Translations under genes and position numbers: made by a program | Shown here: positions 1 through 8,026 of the stretch, piece by piece | Layout of the letters: each line of letters opens with the position of its first letter | Numbering within the stretch: the stretch's first letter is position 1 | Notes under the pieces: generated by a model | Seen by the model: the letters and a program-made list of their open reading frames with translations, nothing else | Told to the model about the DNA's origin: nothing | Database searches by the model: none | Source: Qipengyuania sphaerica | GTDB taxonomy: Bacteria; Pseudomonadota; Alphaproteobacteria; Sphingomonadales; Sphingomonadaceae | Assembly: GCF_019711595.1 (NCBI RefSeq) | Contig: NZ_JAIGNR010000002.1 | Span: 186,001 to 250,000, forward strand | DNA length: 64,000 nucleotides | Direction of reading: 5' to 3'

Positions 1-498
1 CGTGAAAGCGATGGCGCTGAGCGGCGCACTGTAGCGGCTGACTGCGCTTGCCATCACGAGGAAGGCGACAACCGCCCATATTTCCGCGAGCTGTCCAGCC
101 GCATCGGAGAAGGTCAACGAGACGATGCCGGCAGCCCAGACCGACCCCTTGATCGCCGAGCCGATGGCGTGGCGACGCATTTCCTCGATCGGAAACGCCC
201 GCTGGTCCGCATCGCGCAGGCGCCGGTCGAGGTAGAAGGCGTAGCCTGCTGCGAAAGCGAGCGCAGTTCCCCAGCCGGCAAGGACTTCGTCGGCAATGCT
301 GTTCCGACAGAACCAATATACGGCCAGCGCAGCGAGAAGGTGAAGCACCACGCGGGTTCCGGCGCGCTTGGTGACGAGCGAGTATTGCTTGGCGAAAGCG
401 CGCGAAAAATCGAAGCCGTCGGGCGCTTCCAGCCCGACGATCTGCCGCAAGGTCAGCGGCGCGTCCCCGAAGGACGGCACGATATTCGTCTCGCTCAC
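1..498 (-). CDS. N-terminal membrane region of a protein cut by the window edge
   Basis: The visible part is 166 codons read leftward from a GTG at 498; the gene runs off the left edge. The first 45 or so residues look soluble. After that, hydrophobic stretches at roughly residues 50-66, 72-88, 118-130 and 138-155 alternate with short charged loops such as YLDRRLRDADQRAF. An N-terminal block of several helices like this often precedes GGDEF/EAL or histidine-kinase output domains in sphingomonads, but no output domain lies in the window, so no function can be assigned. The start is uncertain because no clear ribosome binding site precedes it. Confidence 0.6.
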   Translation of the reverse strand, partial: MSETNIVPSFGDAPLTLRQIVGLEAPDGFDFSRAFAKQYSLVTKRAGTRVVLHLLAALAVYWFCRNSIADEVLAGWGTALAFAAGYAFYLDRRLRDADQRAFPIEEMRRHAIGSAIKGSVWAAGIVSLTFSDAAGQLAEIWAVVAFLVMASAVSRYSAPLSAIAFT

Positions 499-563
499 AC
501 CATGCGGGTTAGCGCCGAAAGGTTATTTCGGAGTAAAGGAATTACCGATTTCCGGCCGGACTT

Positions 564-938
564 TCAGGGGTCGAGCCGGGCCCGTGCCGCTTCCCAATTA
601 CGCCCGTCGAAGGGAGTGACATCATGCGCGATGTCTTCGTGACCTTCCACGCATTTCCAGTGCACGCTCCAGCTGCCGGGATGCGACCGGGGCTGGTAAA
701 AGCTCTTGATTCCACATGATTTGCAGAACAGGTGCTCTGCCTGACCGCTCCCGAAGCGGTAGGACTCCAGCGCTTCCTTTCCGCTCAGCAGCGTGAAATC
801 GGAATGCGGGACGATGAGATGCAGGAAGCCTGTCATCGAACAAATCGAGCAATTGCACTCGAGCAACTCCACCGGCGGCTCGATCTGCGCTTCGAAACGC
901 ACCTCGCCGCAATGGCAAGCACCCTCGATCCGCATCAC
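564..938 (-). CDS. GFA (glutathione-dependent formaldehyde-activating)/CENP-V-like zinc protein
   Basis: The 124-residue protein shows the zinc-binding pattern of the GFA/CENP-V fold: CHCG at residues 8-11, CNCSIC at 28-33 and CKSCG at 72-76. The family includes S-(hydroxymethyl)glutathione synthase, but most members, including short ones like this, have no proven reaction. It starts with GTG at 938 in a GTGA overlap with the glmS stop codon, with an ATG one codon later, so the two genes are probably cotranscribed and translationally coupled. Family assignment is firm; the substrate is unknown. Confidence 0.9.
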   Translation of the reverse strand: MMRIEGACHCGEVRFEAQIEPPVELLECNCSICSMTGFLHLIVPHSDFTLLSGKEALESYRFGSGQAEHLFCKSCGIKSFYQPRSHPGSWSVHWKCVEGHEDIAHDVTPFDGRNWEAARARLDP

Positions 939-2758
939 TCCACAGTGACCGATTTTGCAAGGTTGCGCGGCTGGTCGACATCGGTGCCTTTGACGCAGGC
1001 GACATGGTAGGCGAGCAACTGGACGGGGATCGCGTAGACGAGCGGCGCGATCAGCGGATGGACATTGGGCATCTCGATGGTGGCCAGACAGCCCTCACCC
1101 GCATCCTTCAGACCCTCGGCATCGGAAATCAGGACGATCTGCCCGCCGCGCGCGCGCACCTCTTCCATATTCGAGATGCTCTTCTCGAACAGCGGTCCCG
1201 AAGGCGCCAGTACGATAACGGGCACGTCGTCGTCGATCAGCGCGATCGGGCCATGCTTCATCTCGCCGCTCGCATAGCCTTCGGCGTGGATATAGCTGAT
1301 TTCCTTGAGTTTTAGTGCACCTTCCATCGCCAGCGGATAGTCCGGGCCGCGGCCGAGATAGAGAACGTCGCGAGCCGGGGCGATAAGGTGCGCCATGGCC
1401 GCGATATCGTCATCGTGATCGAGCGCGGCGTTGAGGCAGGCGGGCGCTTCGAGGAGGTGTGTAACCACCTCGTATTCTTCCTCGCGGCTCATATAGCCCT
1501 TTTTGACCGCCATATGCGCGGCCAGCGCTGCCAGAACCGCCAGCTGGCAGGTAAAGGCCTTGGTCGACGCAACACCGATTTCGGGGCCGGCATGGGTCGG
1601 CAAGAGCAGGTCGGCCTCGCGCGCCATAGTACTGGTCGGAACGTTGACCACTGCTGCGATCGTCTGGCCAGCCTCCTTGCAATGGCGCAGCGCAGCCAGC
1701 GTATCGGCTGTTTCGCCGCTTTGCGAAATGAACAGCGACAGCCCGCCCTCTTCGAGCACCGGTTCGCGATAGCGGAATTCGGAGGCGACATCGATGTCCA
1801 CCGGAACGCGGGCGAACTGCTCGAACCAGTATTTCGCCACCATGCCAGCATAATAGGAAGTGCCGCATGCGACGATCGTCACGCGCTTGATGCTGGAAAT
1901 ATCGAAATCGAATTGCGGCAGCGCAACGGAGACGCTTTCGCGATGCAGGTAGGAAGAGAGCGTCTGCGCAACGACGGTCGGCTGCTCGAATATCTCCTTC
2001 TGCATGAAGTGGCGGTAATTGCCCTTTTCCGTCGCGGCAGCCGATGCTCCCGAGGTGCGGACTTCGCGCTGAACCTCCTGATTTTCTTCGTCGAAGATCG
2101 TCGCACCTTCCTGGCGGATTTCGACCCAGTCGCCCTCTTCGAGATAGGAAATCTGCTGGGTCAGCGGTGCCAGCGCGAGTGCGTCGGAGCCGAGGAATGT
2201 CTCGCCTTCACCATATCCGACCACGAGCGGGGAGCCGCGCCTTGCACCGATCAGCATGTCGGGATGGTCGCGGAAGGTGATCGCCAGGGCGAAGGCACCG
2301 CGCAGCCGCGGCAGCATGTTGGCGACTGCCTCGTGCGGGGTTTCGCCATTCTCGATGCGGCGCGTGAGGAGGTGGGCGACGACCTCGCTGTCGGTATCGC
2401 TTTCGAGCGTGCGCCCGGCTTCTTTCACCTCGGCGCGCAGTTCCTTGTAATTCTCGATGATACCGTTGTGGACGATCGCGACCTTGTCGGTGGCATGCGG
2501 GTGGGCATTGTTGGCCGTGGGTGCACCGTGGGTCGCCCAGCGTGTATGCGCGATACCGATCGTGCCGGGCGCGGGATGCTCGGCCAGTTCCTCGACGAGA
2601 TTGTTCAGCTTGCCCTCTGCGCGGCGACGGATGAGCTTTCCGTCATGGATCGTACAGATGCCCGCACTGTCGTAGCCGCGGTATTCCATCCGCTTTAGGC
2701 CATCGACCAGCCGGTCAGCCACAGCCTGCTTGCCGACGATCCCGATAATTCCGCACAT
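935..2758 (-). CDS. glmS: Glutamine--fructose-6-phosphate aminotransferase (isomerizing)
   Basis: A full-length 607-residue GlmS makes glucosamine-6-phosphate from fructose-6-phosphate and glutamine, the first committed step towards UDP-GlcNAc for peptidoglycan and lipid A. The protein begins MCGIIGIVGK, so Cys2 is the N-terminal amidotransferase nucleophile after Met removal. The class II amidotransferase domain spans roughly residues 2-220 (HTRWATHG is visible). Two SIS sugar-phosphate isomerase domains follow from about 285 (CGTSYYAG, SQSGETADT), and the C-terminus DQPRNLAKSVTVE is typical. It lies downstream of the O-antigen-ligase-like and DMT genes on the same strand. The 176 bases between glmS and the window start of the GFA gene show no glmS-ribozyme-like leader, and none would be expected in this phylum. 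Confidence 0.98.
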   Translation of the reverse strand: MCGIIGIVGKQAVADRLVDGLKRMEYRGYDSAGICTIHDGKLIRRRAEGKLNNLVEELAEHPAPGTIGIAHTRWATHGAPTANNAHPHATDKVAIVHNGIIENYKELRAEVKEAGRTLESDTDSEVVAHLLTRRIENGETPHEAVANMLPRLRGAFALAITFRDHPDMLIGARRGSPLVVGYGEGETFLGSDALALAPLTQQISYLEEGDWVEIRQEGATIFDEENQEVQREVRTSGASAAATEKGNYRHFMQKEIFEQPTVVAQTLSSYLHRESVSVALPQFDFDISSIKRVTIVACGTSYYAGMVAKYWFEQFARVPVDIDVASEFRYREPVLEEGGLSLFISQSGETADTLAALRHCKEAGQTIAAVVNVPTSTMAREADLLLPTHAGPEIGVASTKAFTCQLAVLAALAAHMAVKKGYMSREEEYEVVTHLLEAPACLNAALDHDDDIAAMAHLIAPARDVLYLGRGPDYPLAMEGALKLKEISYIHAEGYASGEMKHGPIALIDDDVPVIVLAPSGPLFEKSISNMEEVRARGGQIVLISDAEGLKDAGEGCLATIEMPNVHPLIAPLVYAIPVQLLAYHVACVKGTDVDQPRNLAKSVTVE

Positions 2759-2813
2759 AGTCTCTGATCCCTGAAATTCCTGCGAGGCAGCCTTACCGCC
2801 TCCCGTTTGCCAA

Positions 2814-3716
2814 TCAATCGGCGCGCGGGGTGGCCGGTTCCCGCGGCGTGGTCCACCACAATATCAGTCCGGCCCCGATGATGATCGCAGCCCCCGCCAG
2901 CGTGAGGAGGTCGGGCACATCGCCGAACCACCACCAGCCCATGAAAGTGGCCACCAGCATTTGCACATAGGTAGTCGGCGCGATGGTTGCAGCCCCCGCC
3001 CTTTGCGTTCCGATATAGGCGAGCCAGTGCGCGCTGCTGGCTGTGACGGCGACCACTGCACAGCGCCCGATGATGCTCCAGTCGGGCATGGCCAATTCGA
3101 GGCTTTCAACCCCCGACAAATGCCCCCCAAGCGCGGCAAGCACGAGTAGCGGCATGGCTCCGATCTGGATAAAGACCTGCATCGAAAGCGCGCTGCCCTG
3201 CCCCGCGCTGGCGCGATTGGCGATGATCATGAGCGCGAAGAAGAAGGCCGATGCAAGCGGAAGCAATGCTACCCAGCCTAGCTCGGCCAGATTGGGCCTC
3301 AACACCAGCATAACGCCGACCAGCGCCACAAACGAGGCCAGCCACACGGCACGCCGCACCTTCTCGCCCAACAGCGGCCCGCTCAACAAGGCCACGATAA
3401 CCGGCGAAACGAAAGCGAGAGCCATTGCGGTGGCCAGTTGCATGACGAAAATCGCGGAAAAGAAGCACAGCGAGGCAGCGGCAAGGCAAATTCCTCGTGC
3501 AGCCTGCAAATTCAGGCTGCGAGGGCGAAAGGCCGCTGCGCCCTCGTTGGCCGCCAACAATGCCGACAAGCCGATCGATCCGAGTGCGAAGCGTATTGCG
3601 GCGACGCCGAGCGGAGAGAATTCGCCCGCCATGGACTTGATTACCGCATCGCCCACGCTGAGCAGCGCAAAGCCGCACAGCGCGATCAGGATCCCGCTTC
3701 TTTCGCTTTTCTGCAT
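2814..3716 (-). CDS. EamA/DMT-family permease
   Basis: The 300-residue integral membrane protein has about ten predicted helices arranged as two EamA repeats (roughly residues 8-138 and 148-290). The first repeat includes the characteristic segment SVGDAVIKSMAGEFSP and the helix-loop pattern around LLGEKVRR. DMT-family transporters export or import metabolites, but the substrate cannot be told from sequence. It begins only 3 bases after the stop of the upstream O-antigen-ligase-like gene, so the two are almost certainly cotranscribed; glmS follows 55 bases further on. This context would fit an envelope-precursor metabolite, but that is inference only. Confidence 0.9.
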   Translation of the reverse strand: MQKSERSGILIALCGFALLSVGDAVIKSMAGEFSPLGVAAIRFALGSIGLSALLAANEGAAAFRPRSLNLQAARGICLAAASLCFFSAIFVMQLATAMALAFVSPVIVALLSGPLLGEKVRRAVWLASFVALVGVMLVLRPNLAELGWVALLPLASAFFFALMIIANRASAGQGSALSMQVFIQIGAMPLLVLAALGGHLSGVESLELAMPDWSIIGRCAVVAVTASSAHWLAYIGTQRAGAATIAPTTYVQMLVATFMGWWWFGDVPDLLTLAGAAIIIGAGLILWWTTPREPATPRAD

Positions 3717-3719
3717 GTA

Positions 3720-5018
3720 TCAGCCGGCTTTCGACGCTTCCGCCTGGCGGCTGGCGACGAAAATTATGATCGACATGACGATGATCGAGATGATGAACCG
3801 CGGATAGTGGAGCATGCCTTCCAGCATGCTCTGGAAAAGAAATGCCAGAACCATCGCGAGCATGGGATGGAGCAAAGGCATTTTCGCGCCGGCACCGATG
3901 ACCGGTGCGAAAGCGCGGCCGAGGATCCATAGTCCTCCCGCGGCGCCGACAATCCCCCACGACACGAGGAACTGCAGCACGACGTTGTGCGGCTGGGTAG
4001 GCGTGAAGGTCTCGCTATATTCCCAGAATATCGCGCCGGTGCCGAGGCCGAGGATAGGCGATTGCAGCCACAGTTCCACCGTCCTCGTCCACATGACCCG
4101 GCGGGTCTTGGTCATCTCGCCCGCCGATCCCACCTCTTCCGGAGTGAACATCCAGAAAACCTTGTCATCGGGCAGCAACAGGTAGGCAGCAAGGCAGGCT
4201 AGCGCGGTGAGGATAACGGCCCATGCTATCCGGGGAAGGTCCGGAAGGCGGCGGTTGATCAGGACGAACGCAAAGGTCACCACCATGATCGTAAGGATCG
4301 CGGCACGGGTGCCTGTCCACACGGTGACACCCGCAGCAATGAAATAGCACAGGAGGGCGATGGTAAGATCGCGGCCCTTTGCGCCATAAAGGATGCGCAC
4401 GGCAAAGGCTGCAGTAATCGCCCCGGACCAGGAGCCGAAATGCCGCACGTCGATCCAGCCGGGCACCGCACCGCGCAATCGCACCCTGTTGAACGGCAAT
4501 TCCTCGACCGGCGGAACGCTGGCGAACCACCATGCGGTGTAGACGGCCAGCAGCACCAAACCGATGACATGCCAGTGCAGGAAGCTATCGCCCGCAGACA
4601 ATGCGCGCGCGGAAAACACGTGCAGCAGCGCCAGCGCGAAAATGGCATGTATCACCCACATCAGGGTGTGGGTCAGCGAATAGGTGGTATCCTTGGAAAT
4701 GAGCAACGCGCCCGCGAATGCGGCAAGAGCAAGAATCGCCCCGGCGATCTTTATGTCGCGTGGCAGGGAAGCAACCGCCTTCGATACGTCGAACCCGCGC
4801 CGCCCCGCCCACAAGATCACTGCAAACTCGAATATCAGGAACGGTGCCTCGATAAGCCTCGTCGATTCAACTCCCTGGGAAGCCATCATGACGAAATAGG
4901 TGGGATAGGCGATTGCCGAGACGATCGGCATTGCCACACCCAGCGCCACAGCGAATGCCAGCAGCAGCCTGTCGCCGCGCGGAAGTCCGGCAGCGCCGGT
5001 TCCCGGTTTTCCGTCCAT
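3720..5018 (-). CDS. O-antigen ligase / Wzy-like polymerase family membrane protein
   Basis: I chose the ATG at 5018, preceded by a GGAGGGG ribosome binding site seven bases upstream, giving 432 residues; a longer frame reaches 5096 without such a signal. The protein has about ten to twelve helices and the large periplasmic loop with the family hallmark near the C-terminal third (LQSPILGLGTGAIF followed by PTQPHNVVLQFLVSWGI), as in WaaL/Wzy ligases and polymerases. These enzymes transfer or polymerise undecaprenyl-linked glycans at the outer face of the inner membrane. No other polysaccharide genes lie nearby, so the acceptor is unknown. It heads the minus-strand group DMT-glmS-GFA. Confidence 0.85.
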   Translation of the reverse strand: MDGKPGTGAAGLPRGDRLLLAFAVALGVAMPIVSAIAYPTYFVMMASQGVESTRLIEAPFLIFEFAVILWAGRRGFDVSKAVASLPRDIKIAGAILALAAFAGALLISKDTTYSLTHTLMWVIHAIFALALLHVFSARALSAGDSFLHWHVIGLVLLAVYTAWWFASVPPVEELPFNRVRLRGAVPGWIDVRHFGSWSGAITAAFAVRILYGAKGRDLTIALLCYFIAAGVTVWTGTRAAILTIMVVTFAFVLINRRLPDLPRIAWAVILTALACLAAYLLLPDDKVFWMFTPEEVGSAGEMTKTRRVMWTRTVELWLQSPILGLGTGAIFWEYSETFTPTQPHNVVLQFLVSWGIVGAAGGLWILGRAFAPVIGAGAKMPLLHPMLAMVLAFLFQSMLEGMLHYPRFIISIIVMSIIIFVASRQAEASKAG

Positions 5019-5215
5019 GGGCGATCCCCTCCGCTGCGGCACTGTTGATTGTCCGCCCCATGAACGCCGCATCGCGACATTGCGCGTCCGGATCAAGTGG
5101 GTGGTTAGGAAAAAATCAAGGTTTCCGACTTATTCACCAAACCTGAAAACGCGCCCTTGTCCGTATTCCGGTCAGAGGGGTCGCGCCAAGACGATATCTT
5201 CTCGGGGGTTAGGCA
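5019..5215. other. Divergent intergenic region between the O-antigen-ligase-like gene and cpaF
   Basis: These 197 bases must hold the promoters of both the leftward glycan gene and the rightward cpaF. An AT-rich core lies around 5105-5155 (GGAAAAAATCAAGG). The cpaF ribosome binding site is probably the GGGGGTT just before the ATG at 5216. No palindromic operator or known regulator box was recognised. Confidence 0.4.
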
Positions 5216-6742
5216 ATGAGTGCATTCGGGCGGAAAAACGGACCGGCAGGTATGGGTGCCGGCGCACGTCCGCAATTTGGTGTTGCACGCCCGATGCAGG
5301 GCGGCGGCTCGGCCGAAAAGGGTCCCTTGCAGGAAAAGGAAAAGGACGGGGGCGACCAGTTCCCGCCGCTTCCGGCCGAAGGAGCACCTGCTCCGGGTTC
5401 GGCTGCCAGCGCCGATGCGAAGGCTCGCCTCGACGAGCGCATGAACGCCACTCACCAGTCGGAAGGTGAAGTCGGCGGTTTCGAAGCCAGCGTCCACAAG
5501 ATCAAGGAACAGGTGCTGCCGCGCCTGCTCGAACGCGTCGACCCCGAAGCGGCCGCCACTTTGTCCAAGGATGAGCTGTCGGAAGAATTCCGCCCGATCA
5601 TCATGGAAGTTCTGGCCGAGCTCAAGGTCACGCTCAATCGCCGCGAACAGTTCGCACTCGAAAAGGTCCTCGTCGATGAGCTGCTCGGCTTCGGTCCTCT
5701 GGAAGAGCTGCTGAACGATCCGGATATCTCGGATATCATGGTCAACGGCCCAGACCAGACCTACGTCGAAAAGAAGGGCAAGCTGCAGATCGCGCCGATC
5801 CGCTTCCGCGACGAGACCCATCTTTTCCAGATTGCCCAGCGCATCGTGAACCAGGTCGGCCGCCGCGTCGACCAGACCACGCCGCTCGCCGACGCCCGAC
5901 TCAAGGACGGCTCACGTGTGAACGTGATCGTGCCGCCGCTTTCGCTGCGCGGTACGGCGATTTCGATTCGTAAGTTCTCCGAGAAACCCATCACGCTCGA
6001 CATGCTCCAGGGCTTCGGCTCGATGAGCGAGAAGATGTGTACCGCACTCAAGATTGCCGGCGCCTGCCGCATGAACATCGTTATCTCGGGCGGTACGGGT
6101 TCGGGTAAGACGACCATGCTCAACGCCCTGTCGAAGATGATCGACCCGGGCGAGCGCGTGCTGACCATCGAGGACGCGGCCGAACTTCGCCTGCAGCAGC
6201 CGCACTGGCTGCCGCTGGAAACGCGCCCGCCGAACCTTGAAGGCCAGGGCGCCATCACCATCGGCGACCTCGTGAAGAATGCCCTGCGTATGCGTCCCGA
6301 CCGCATCATCCTGGGCGAAATCCGTGGCGCGGAATGTTTCGACCTTCTCGCCGCCATGAACACCGGCCACGACGGTTCGATGTGTACGCTTCACGCCAAC
6401 AGCCCGCGTGAATGCCTCGGCCGTATGGAAAACATGATCCTGATGGGCGACATCAAGATCCCGAAGGAAGCCATCAGCCGCCAGATCGCAGAATCGGTCG
6501 ACCTGATCGTGCAGGTTAAGCGTCTCCGCGACGGTTCGCGCCGTACGACCGACATCACCGAGGTGATCGGCATGGAAGGCGACGTGATCGTGACGCAGAA
6601 CCTGTTCAAGTTCGAGTACCTGGACGAGAGCGAGGACGGTAAGATTCTCGGCGAATTCCGTAGCCAGGGCCTGCGCCCCTATACGCTGGAAAAGGCCCGC
6701 CAGTTCGGCTTCGACCAGGCGTATCTGGAAGCCTGTCTCTAA
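5216..6742 (+). CDS. cpaF: CpaF-family secretion ATPase (Tad/Flp pilus type)
   Basis: The 508-residue ATPase belongs to the CpaF/TadA branch of type II/IV secretion ATPases, which power assembly of Flp pili. A low-complexity Gly/Ala/Pro-rich start (residues 1-75) precedes the conserved helical N-terminal domain (from about 90) and the RecA-like core. The Walker A motif is GGTGSGKTT (near residue 290), the Walker B region is RMRPDRIILGEIRG and the His motif is CTLHANSPRECLGRME. No other tad/cpa genes flank it: the left neighbour is divergent and the right neighbour convergent, so it is monocistronic here. It would have to work with pilus parts encoded elsewhere. Confidence 0.95.
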   Translation: MSAFGRKNGPAGMGAGARPQFGVARPMQGGGSAEKGPLQEKEKDGGDQFPPLPAEGAPAPGSAASADAKARLDERMNATHQSEGEVGGFEASVHKIKEQVLPRLLERVDPEAAATLSKDELSEEFRPIIMEVLAELKVTLNRREQFALEKVLVDELLGFGPLEELLNDPDISDIMVNGPDQTYVEKKGKLQIAPIRFRDETHLFQIAQRIVNQVGRRVDQTTPLADARLKDGSRVNVIVPPLSLRGTAISIRKFSEKPITLDMLQGFGSMSEKMCTALKIAGACRMNIVISGGTGSGKTTMLNALSKMIDPGERVLTIEDAAELRLQQPHWLPLETRPPNLEGQGAITIGDLVKNALRMRPDRIILGEIRGAECFDLLAAMNTGHDGSMCTLHANSPRECLGRMENMILMGDIKIPKEAISRQIAESVDLIVQVKRLRDGSRRTTDITEVIGMEGDVIVTQNLFKFEYLDESEDGKILGEFRSQGLRPYTLEKARQFGFDQAYLEACL

Positions 6743-6745
6743 GGA

Positions 6746-7015
6746 CTAGCCACGTAACATGCCCGGTACGGCGACAGCCAGAAGGCTGCCGCCGAGCACC
6801 GCGCACGTCAGGAACAGCCCAGTCCACGGGACCCACCCTACCCCGTCGATACGCGCACGCCTCATCCGGCGGCGCTCCATCGCCAGAGCCAGGCCGGCCA
6901 GCAGCAGGAAGCCCGCGCCCCAAATGGCGAGGATATCGGCATCACTTGCAAAGGTCAGGAACTGGTGCATCGGCGCGGCATATGGTGTGGCACAGATGCC
7001 GCGCCAAGCCTTCAC
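6746..7015 (-). CDS. Small two-helix membrane protein, function unknown
   Basis: The reading frame gives 89 residues from a GTG at 7015; an internal ATG at 6970 would give 74 residues and may be the true start, since neither has a convincing ribosome binding site. Two hydrophobic segments (ILAIWGAGFLLLAGLALAM and TGLFLTCAVLGGSLLAVAV) are separated by a basic loop rich in Arg. The stop lies 3 bases from the convergent cpaF stop. I recognise no family. Confidence 0.5.
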   Translation of the reverse strand: MKAWRGICATPYAAPMHQFLTFASDADILAIWGAGFLLLAGLALAMERRRMRRARIDGVGWVPWTGLFLTCAVLGGSLLAVAVPGMLRG

Positions 7016-7031
7016 GTATGTTTTTACGGAT

Positions 7032-7056
7032 GGAACCGGGCCGATTGTAAGCCGTT
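7032..7056 (+). promoter_or_regulatory. EcfG-type general stress promoter for the entericidin pair
   Basis: GGAAC (7032-7036), a 16-base spacer and CGTT (7053-7056) match the alphaproteobacterial EcfG (general stress sigma factor) consensus GGAAC-N16/17-CGTT exactly. The site lies 47 bases upstream of the first entericidin ATG, with the right orientation and spacing for a transcription start shortly before the leader. Matched sites sit upstream of two other stress-type genes in this window (43635 and 51729). Confidence 0.7.
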
Positions 7057-7103
7057 GTTAAGCTCCAGAAGGCCACCAATTGGTTCTTCGGGAAGGAAAA
7101 CCG

Positions 7104-7235
7104 ATGATCAAGAAACTGCTTATCGCGTTCGGCATCACTTCGATTGCACTCACTGCAACCGCCTGCAACACCGTCAAGGGCTTCGGTCGTGACGTTGAGT
7201 CGGTGGGTGAAGCCGGGGAAGACGCGATCGATTAA
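7104..7235 (+). CDS. Entericidin A/B-like small lipoprotein, copy 1
   Basis: This 43-residue gene is preceded by the ribosome binding site GGAAGGA ahead of the ATG. The product has a Lys-rich start, a hydrophobic signal and a lipobox ending in the acylated cysteine (TATAC, Cys21), then a short mature part CNTVKGFGRDVESVGEAG of the entericidin family. In enterobacteria entericidins are small, stress-induced envelope lipoproteins (EcnA/EcnB). The promoter upstream is of the EcfG stress type. A second, very similar gene follows after 12 bases. The molecular activity in alphaproteobacteria is not established. Confidence 0.88.
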   Translation: MIKKLLIAFGITSIALTATACNTVKGFGRDVESVGEAGEDAID

Positions 7236-7247
7236 GGATCGATCCAG

Positions 7248-7379
7248 ATGACCAAGAAAATCACCCTTCTTCTTTCTGTCCTGACCATGTCGGTGGTGGT
7301 GGCCGGCTGCAACACGGTCAAGGGTTTCGGCAGGGACGTCCAGTCCGTGGGCGAAGCCGGAGAAGAAGCGATCAACTGA
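7248..7379 (+). CDS. Entericidin A/B-like small lipoprotein, copy 2
   Basis: Also 43 residues, with a different signal peptide (VLTMSVVVAGC, lipidated Cys21) but an almost identical mature part: CNTVKGFGRDV, Q instead of E, SVGEAGE, E instead of D, AI. The mature parts differ conservatively while the signal sequences have diverged, as expected for an old tandem duplication under selection on the mature peptide. It starts 12 bases after copy 1 behind GGATCGATCCAG, and a strong terminator follows, so the two genes form a complete small operon. Confidence 0.88.
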   Translation: MTKKITLLLSVLTMSVVVAGCNTVKGFGRDVQSVGEAGEEAIN

Positions 7380-7404
7380 GTTTTCGAACTCCGTTGTCAG
7401 TAAG

Positions 7405-7431
7405 ACGCCCGCCCTTACCGGCGGGCGTTTT
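7405..7431 (+). terminator. Rho-independent terminator of the entericidin operon
   Basis: A perfect 9-bp stem, ACGCCCGCC (7405-7413) with GGCGGGCGT (7420-7428), encloses a 6-base loop and runs straight into TTTT (7428-7431). The T-run is on the plus strand only, so it serves the entericidin genes and not the convergent methyltransferase gene that ends at 7433. Confidence 0.9.
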
Positions 7432-7432
7432 G

Positions 7433-8026
7433 CTATGTGCGCCGAAATACCAGCGTCAGATTGTTGGCGGGCATGGTGTAGCGTGCAGTGCGGATCATGC
7501 CCGTTTCGGCCGCCAACTCGTCGAGCTGGGCGACGTTCCGGATTCCCCAATCCGGATTGCGGTGCTTGAGGCTCTCGTCGAAAGCGAGATTGGAAGGCGC
7601 GCTCTCCACGTCGTCTTCGAAATAGGGGCCGTATGTGATCAAGGGCGCGCCTTGGTCCAGGATCCGGGCCGCGCCTCTGAATAACCCCTCGGTGGCGGCC
7701 CAGGGACTGATGTGGATCATGTTGATGCAAACCACTGCGTCGGCTCTTTCGACCGGCCACGCTTCCATTCGCGCATCAATCTCGAGCGGCGGGCCAACAT
7801 TGTCTAGGCCTGCTTCCCTTGCCCACGAGGCCGCCGAGTCCAGCGCATCGGGGTCCGGATCGGTCGGTTGCCATGTGATTTCCGGGAACTGCCGCGCCAT
7901 GAAGACGGCATGTTCGCCTGTCCCGCTTGCGAGCTCCAGCACCAGTCCCGTTAGCGGCAACTCTTTCGTCAGAATGTCGGCAATCGGCCCCGAATTGCGC
8001 GCCGTCGCCGGAGCGTGACGCTTCAA
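7433..8026 (-). CDS. DUF938-family SAM-dependent methyltransferase
   Basis: The 197-residue class I methyltransferase shows motif I LELASGTGEHAVFMA at about residues 29-43 and the post-I acidic region ITWQPTDPDPDAL. The catalytic-loop region NMIHISPWAATEGL is the DUF938 signature. The substrate of the family is not known. The start overlaps the stop of the upstream acyl-CoA ligase gene by four bases (ATGA), indicating coexpression. Confidence 0.88.
   Translation of the reverse strand: MKRHAPATARNSGPIADILTKELPLTGLVLELASGTGEHAVFMARQFPEITWQPTDPDPDALDSAASWAREAGLDNVGPPLEIDARMEAWPVERADAVVCINMIHISPWAATEGLFRGAARILDQGAPLITYGPYFEDDVESAPSNLAFDESLKHRNPDWGIRNVAQLDELAAETGMIRTARYTMPANNLTLVFRRT

Noticed and set aside
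2759..2813. Possible glmS ribozyme upstream of glmS
   Set aside because: Only 55 bases separate the genes, the ribozyme core is absent, and this class is known from Gram-positives.
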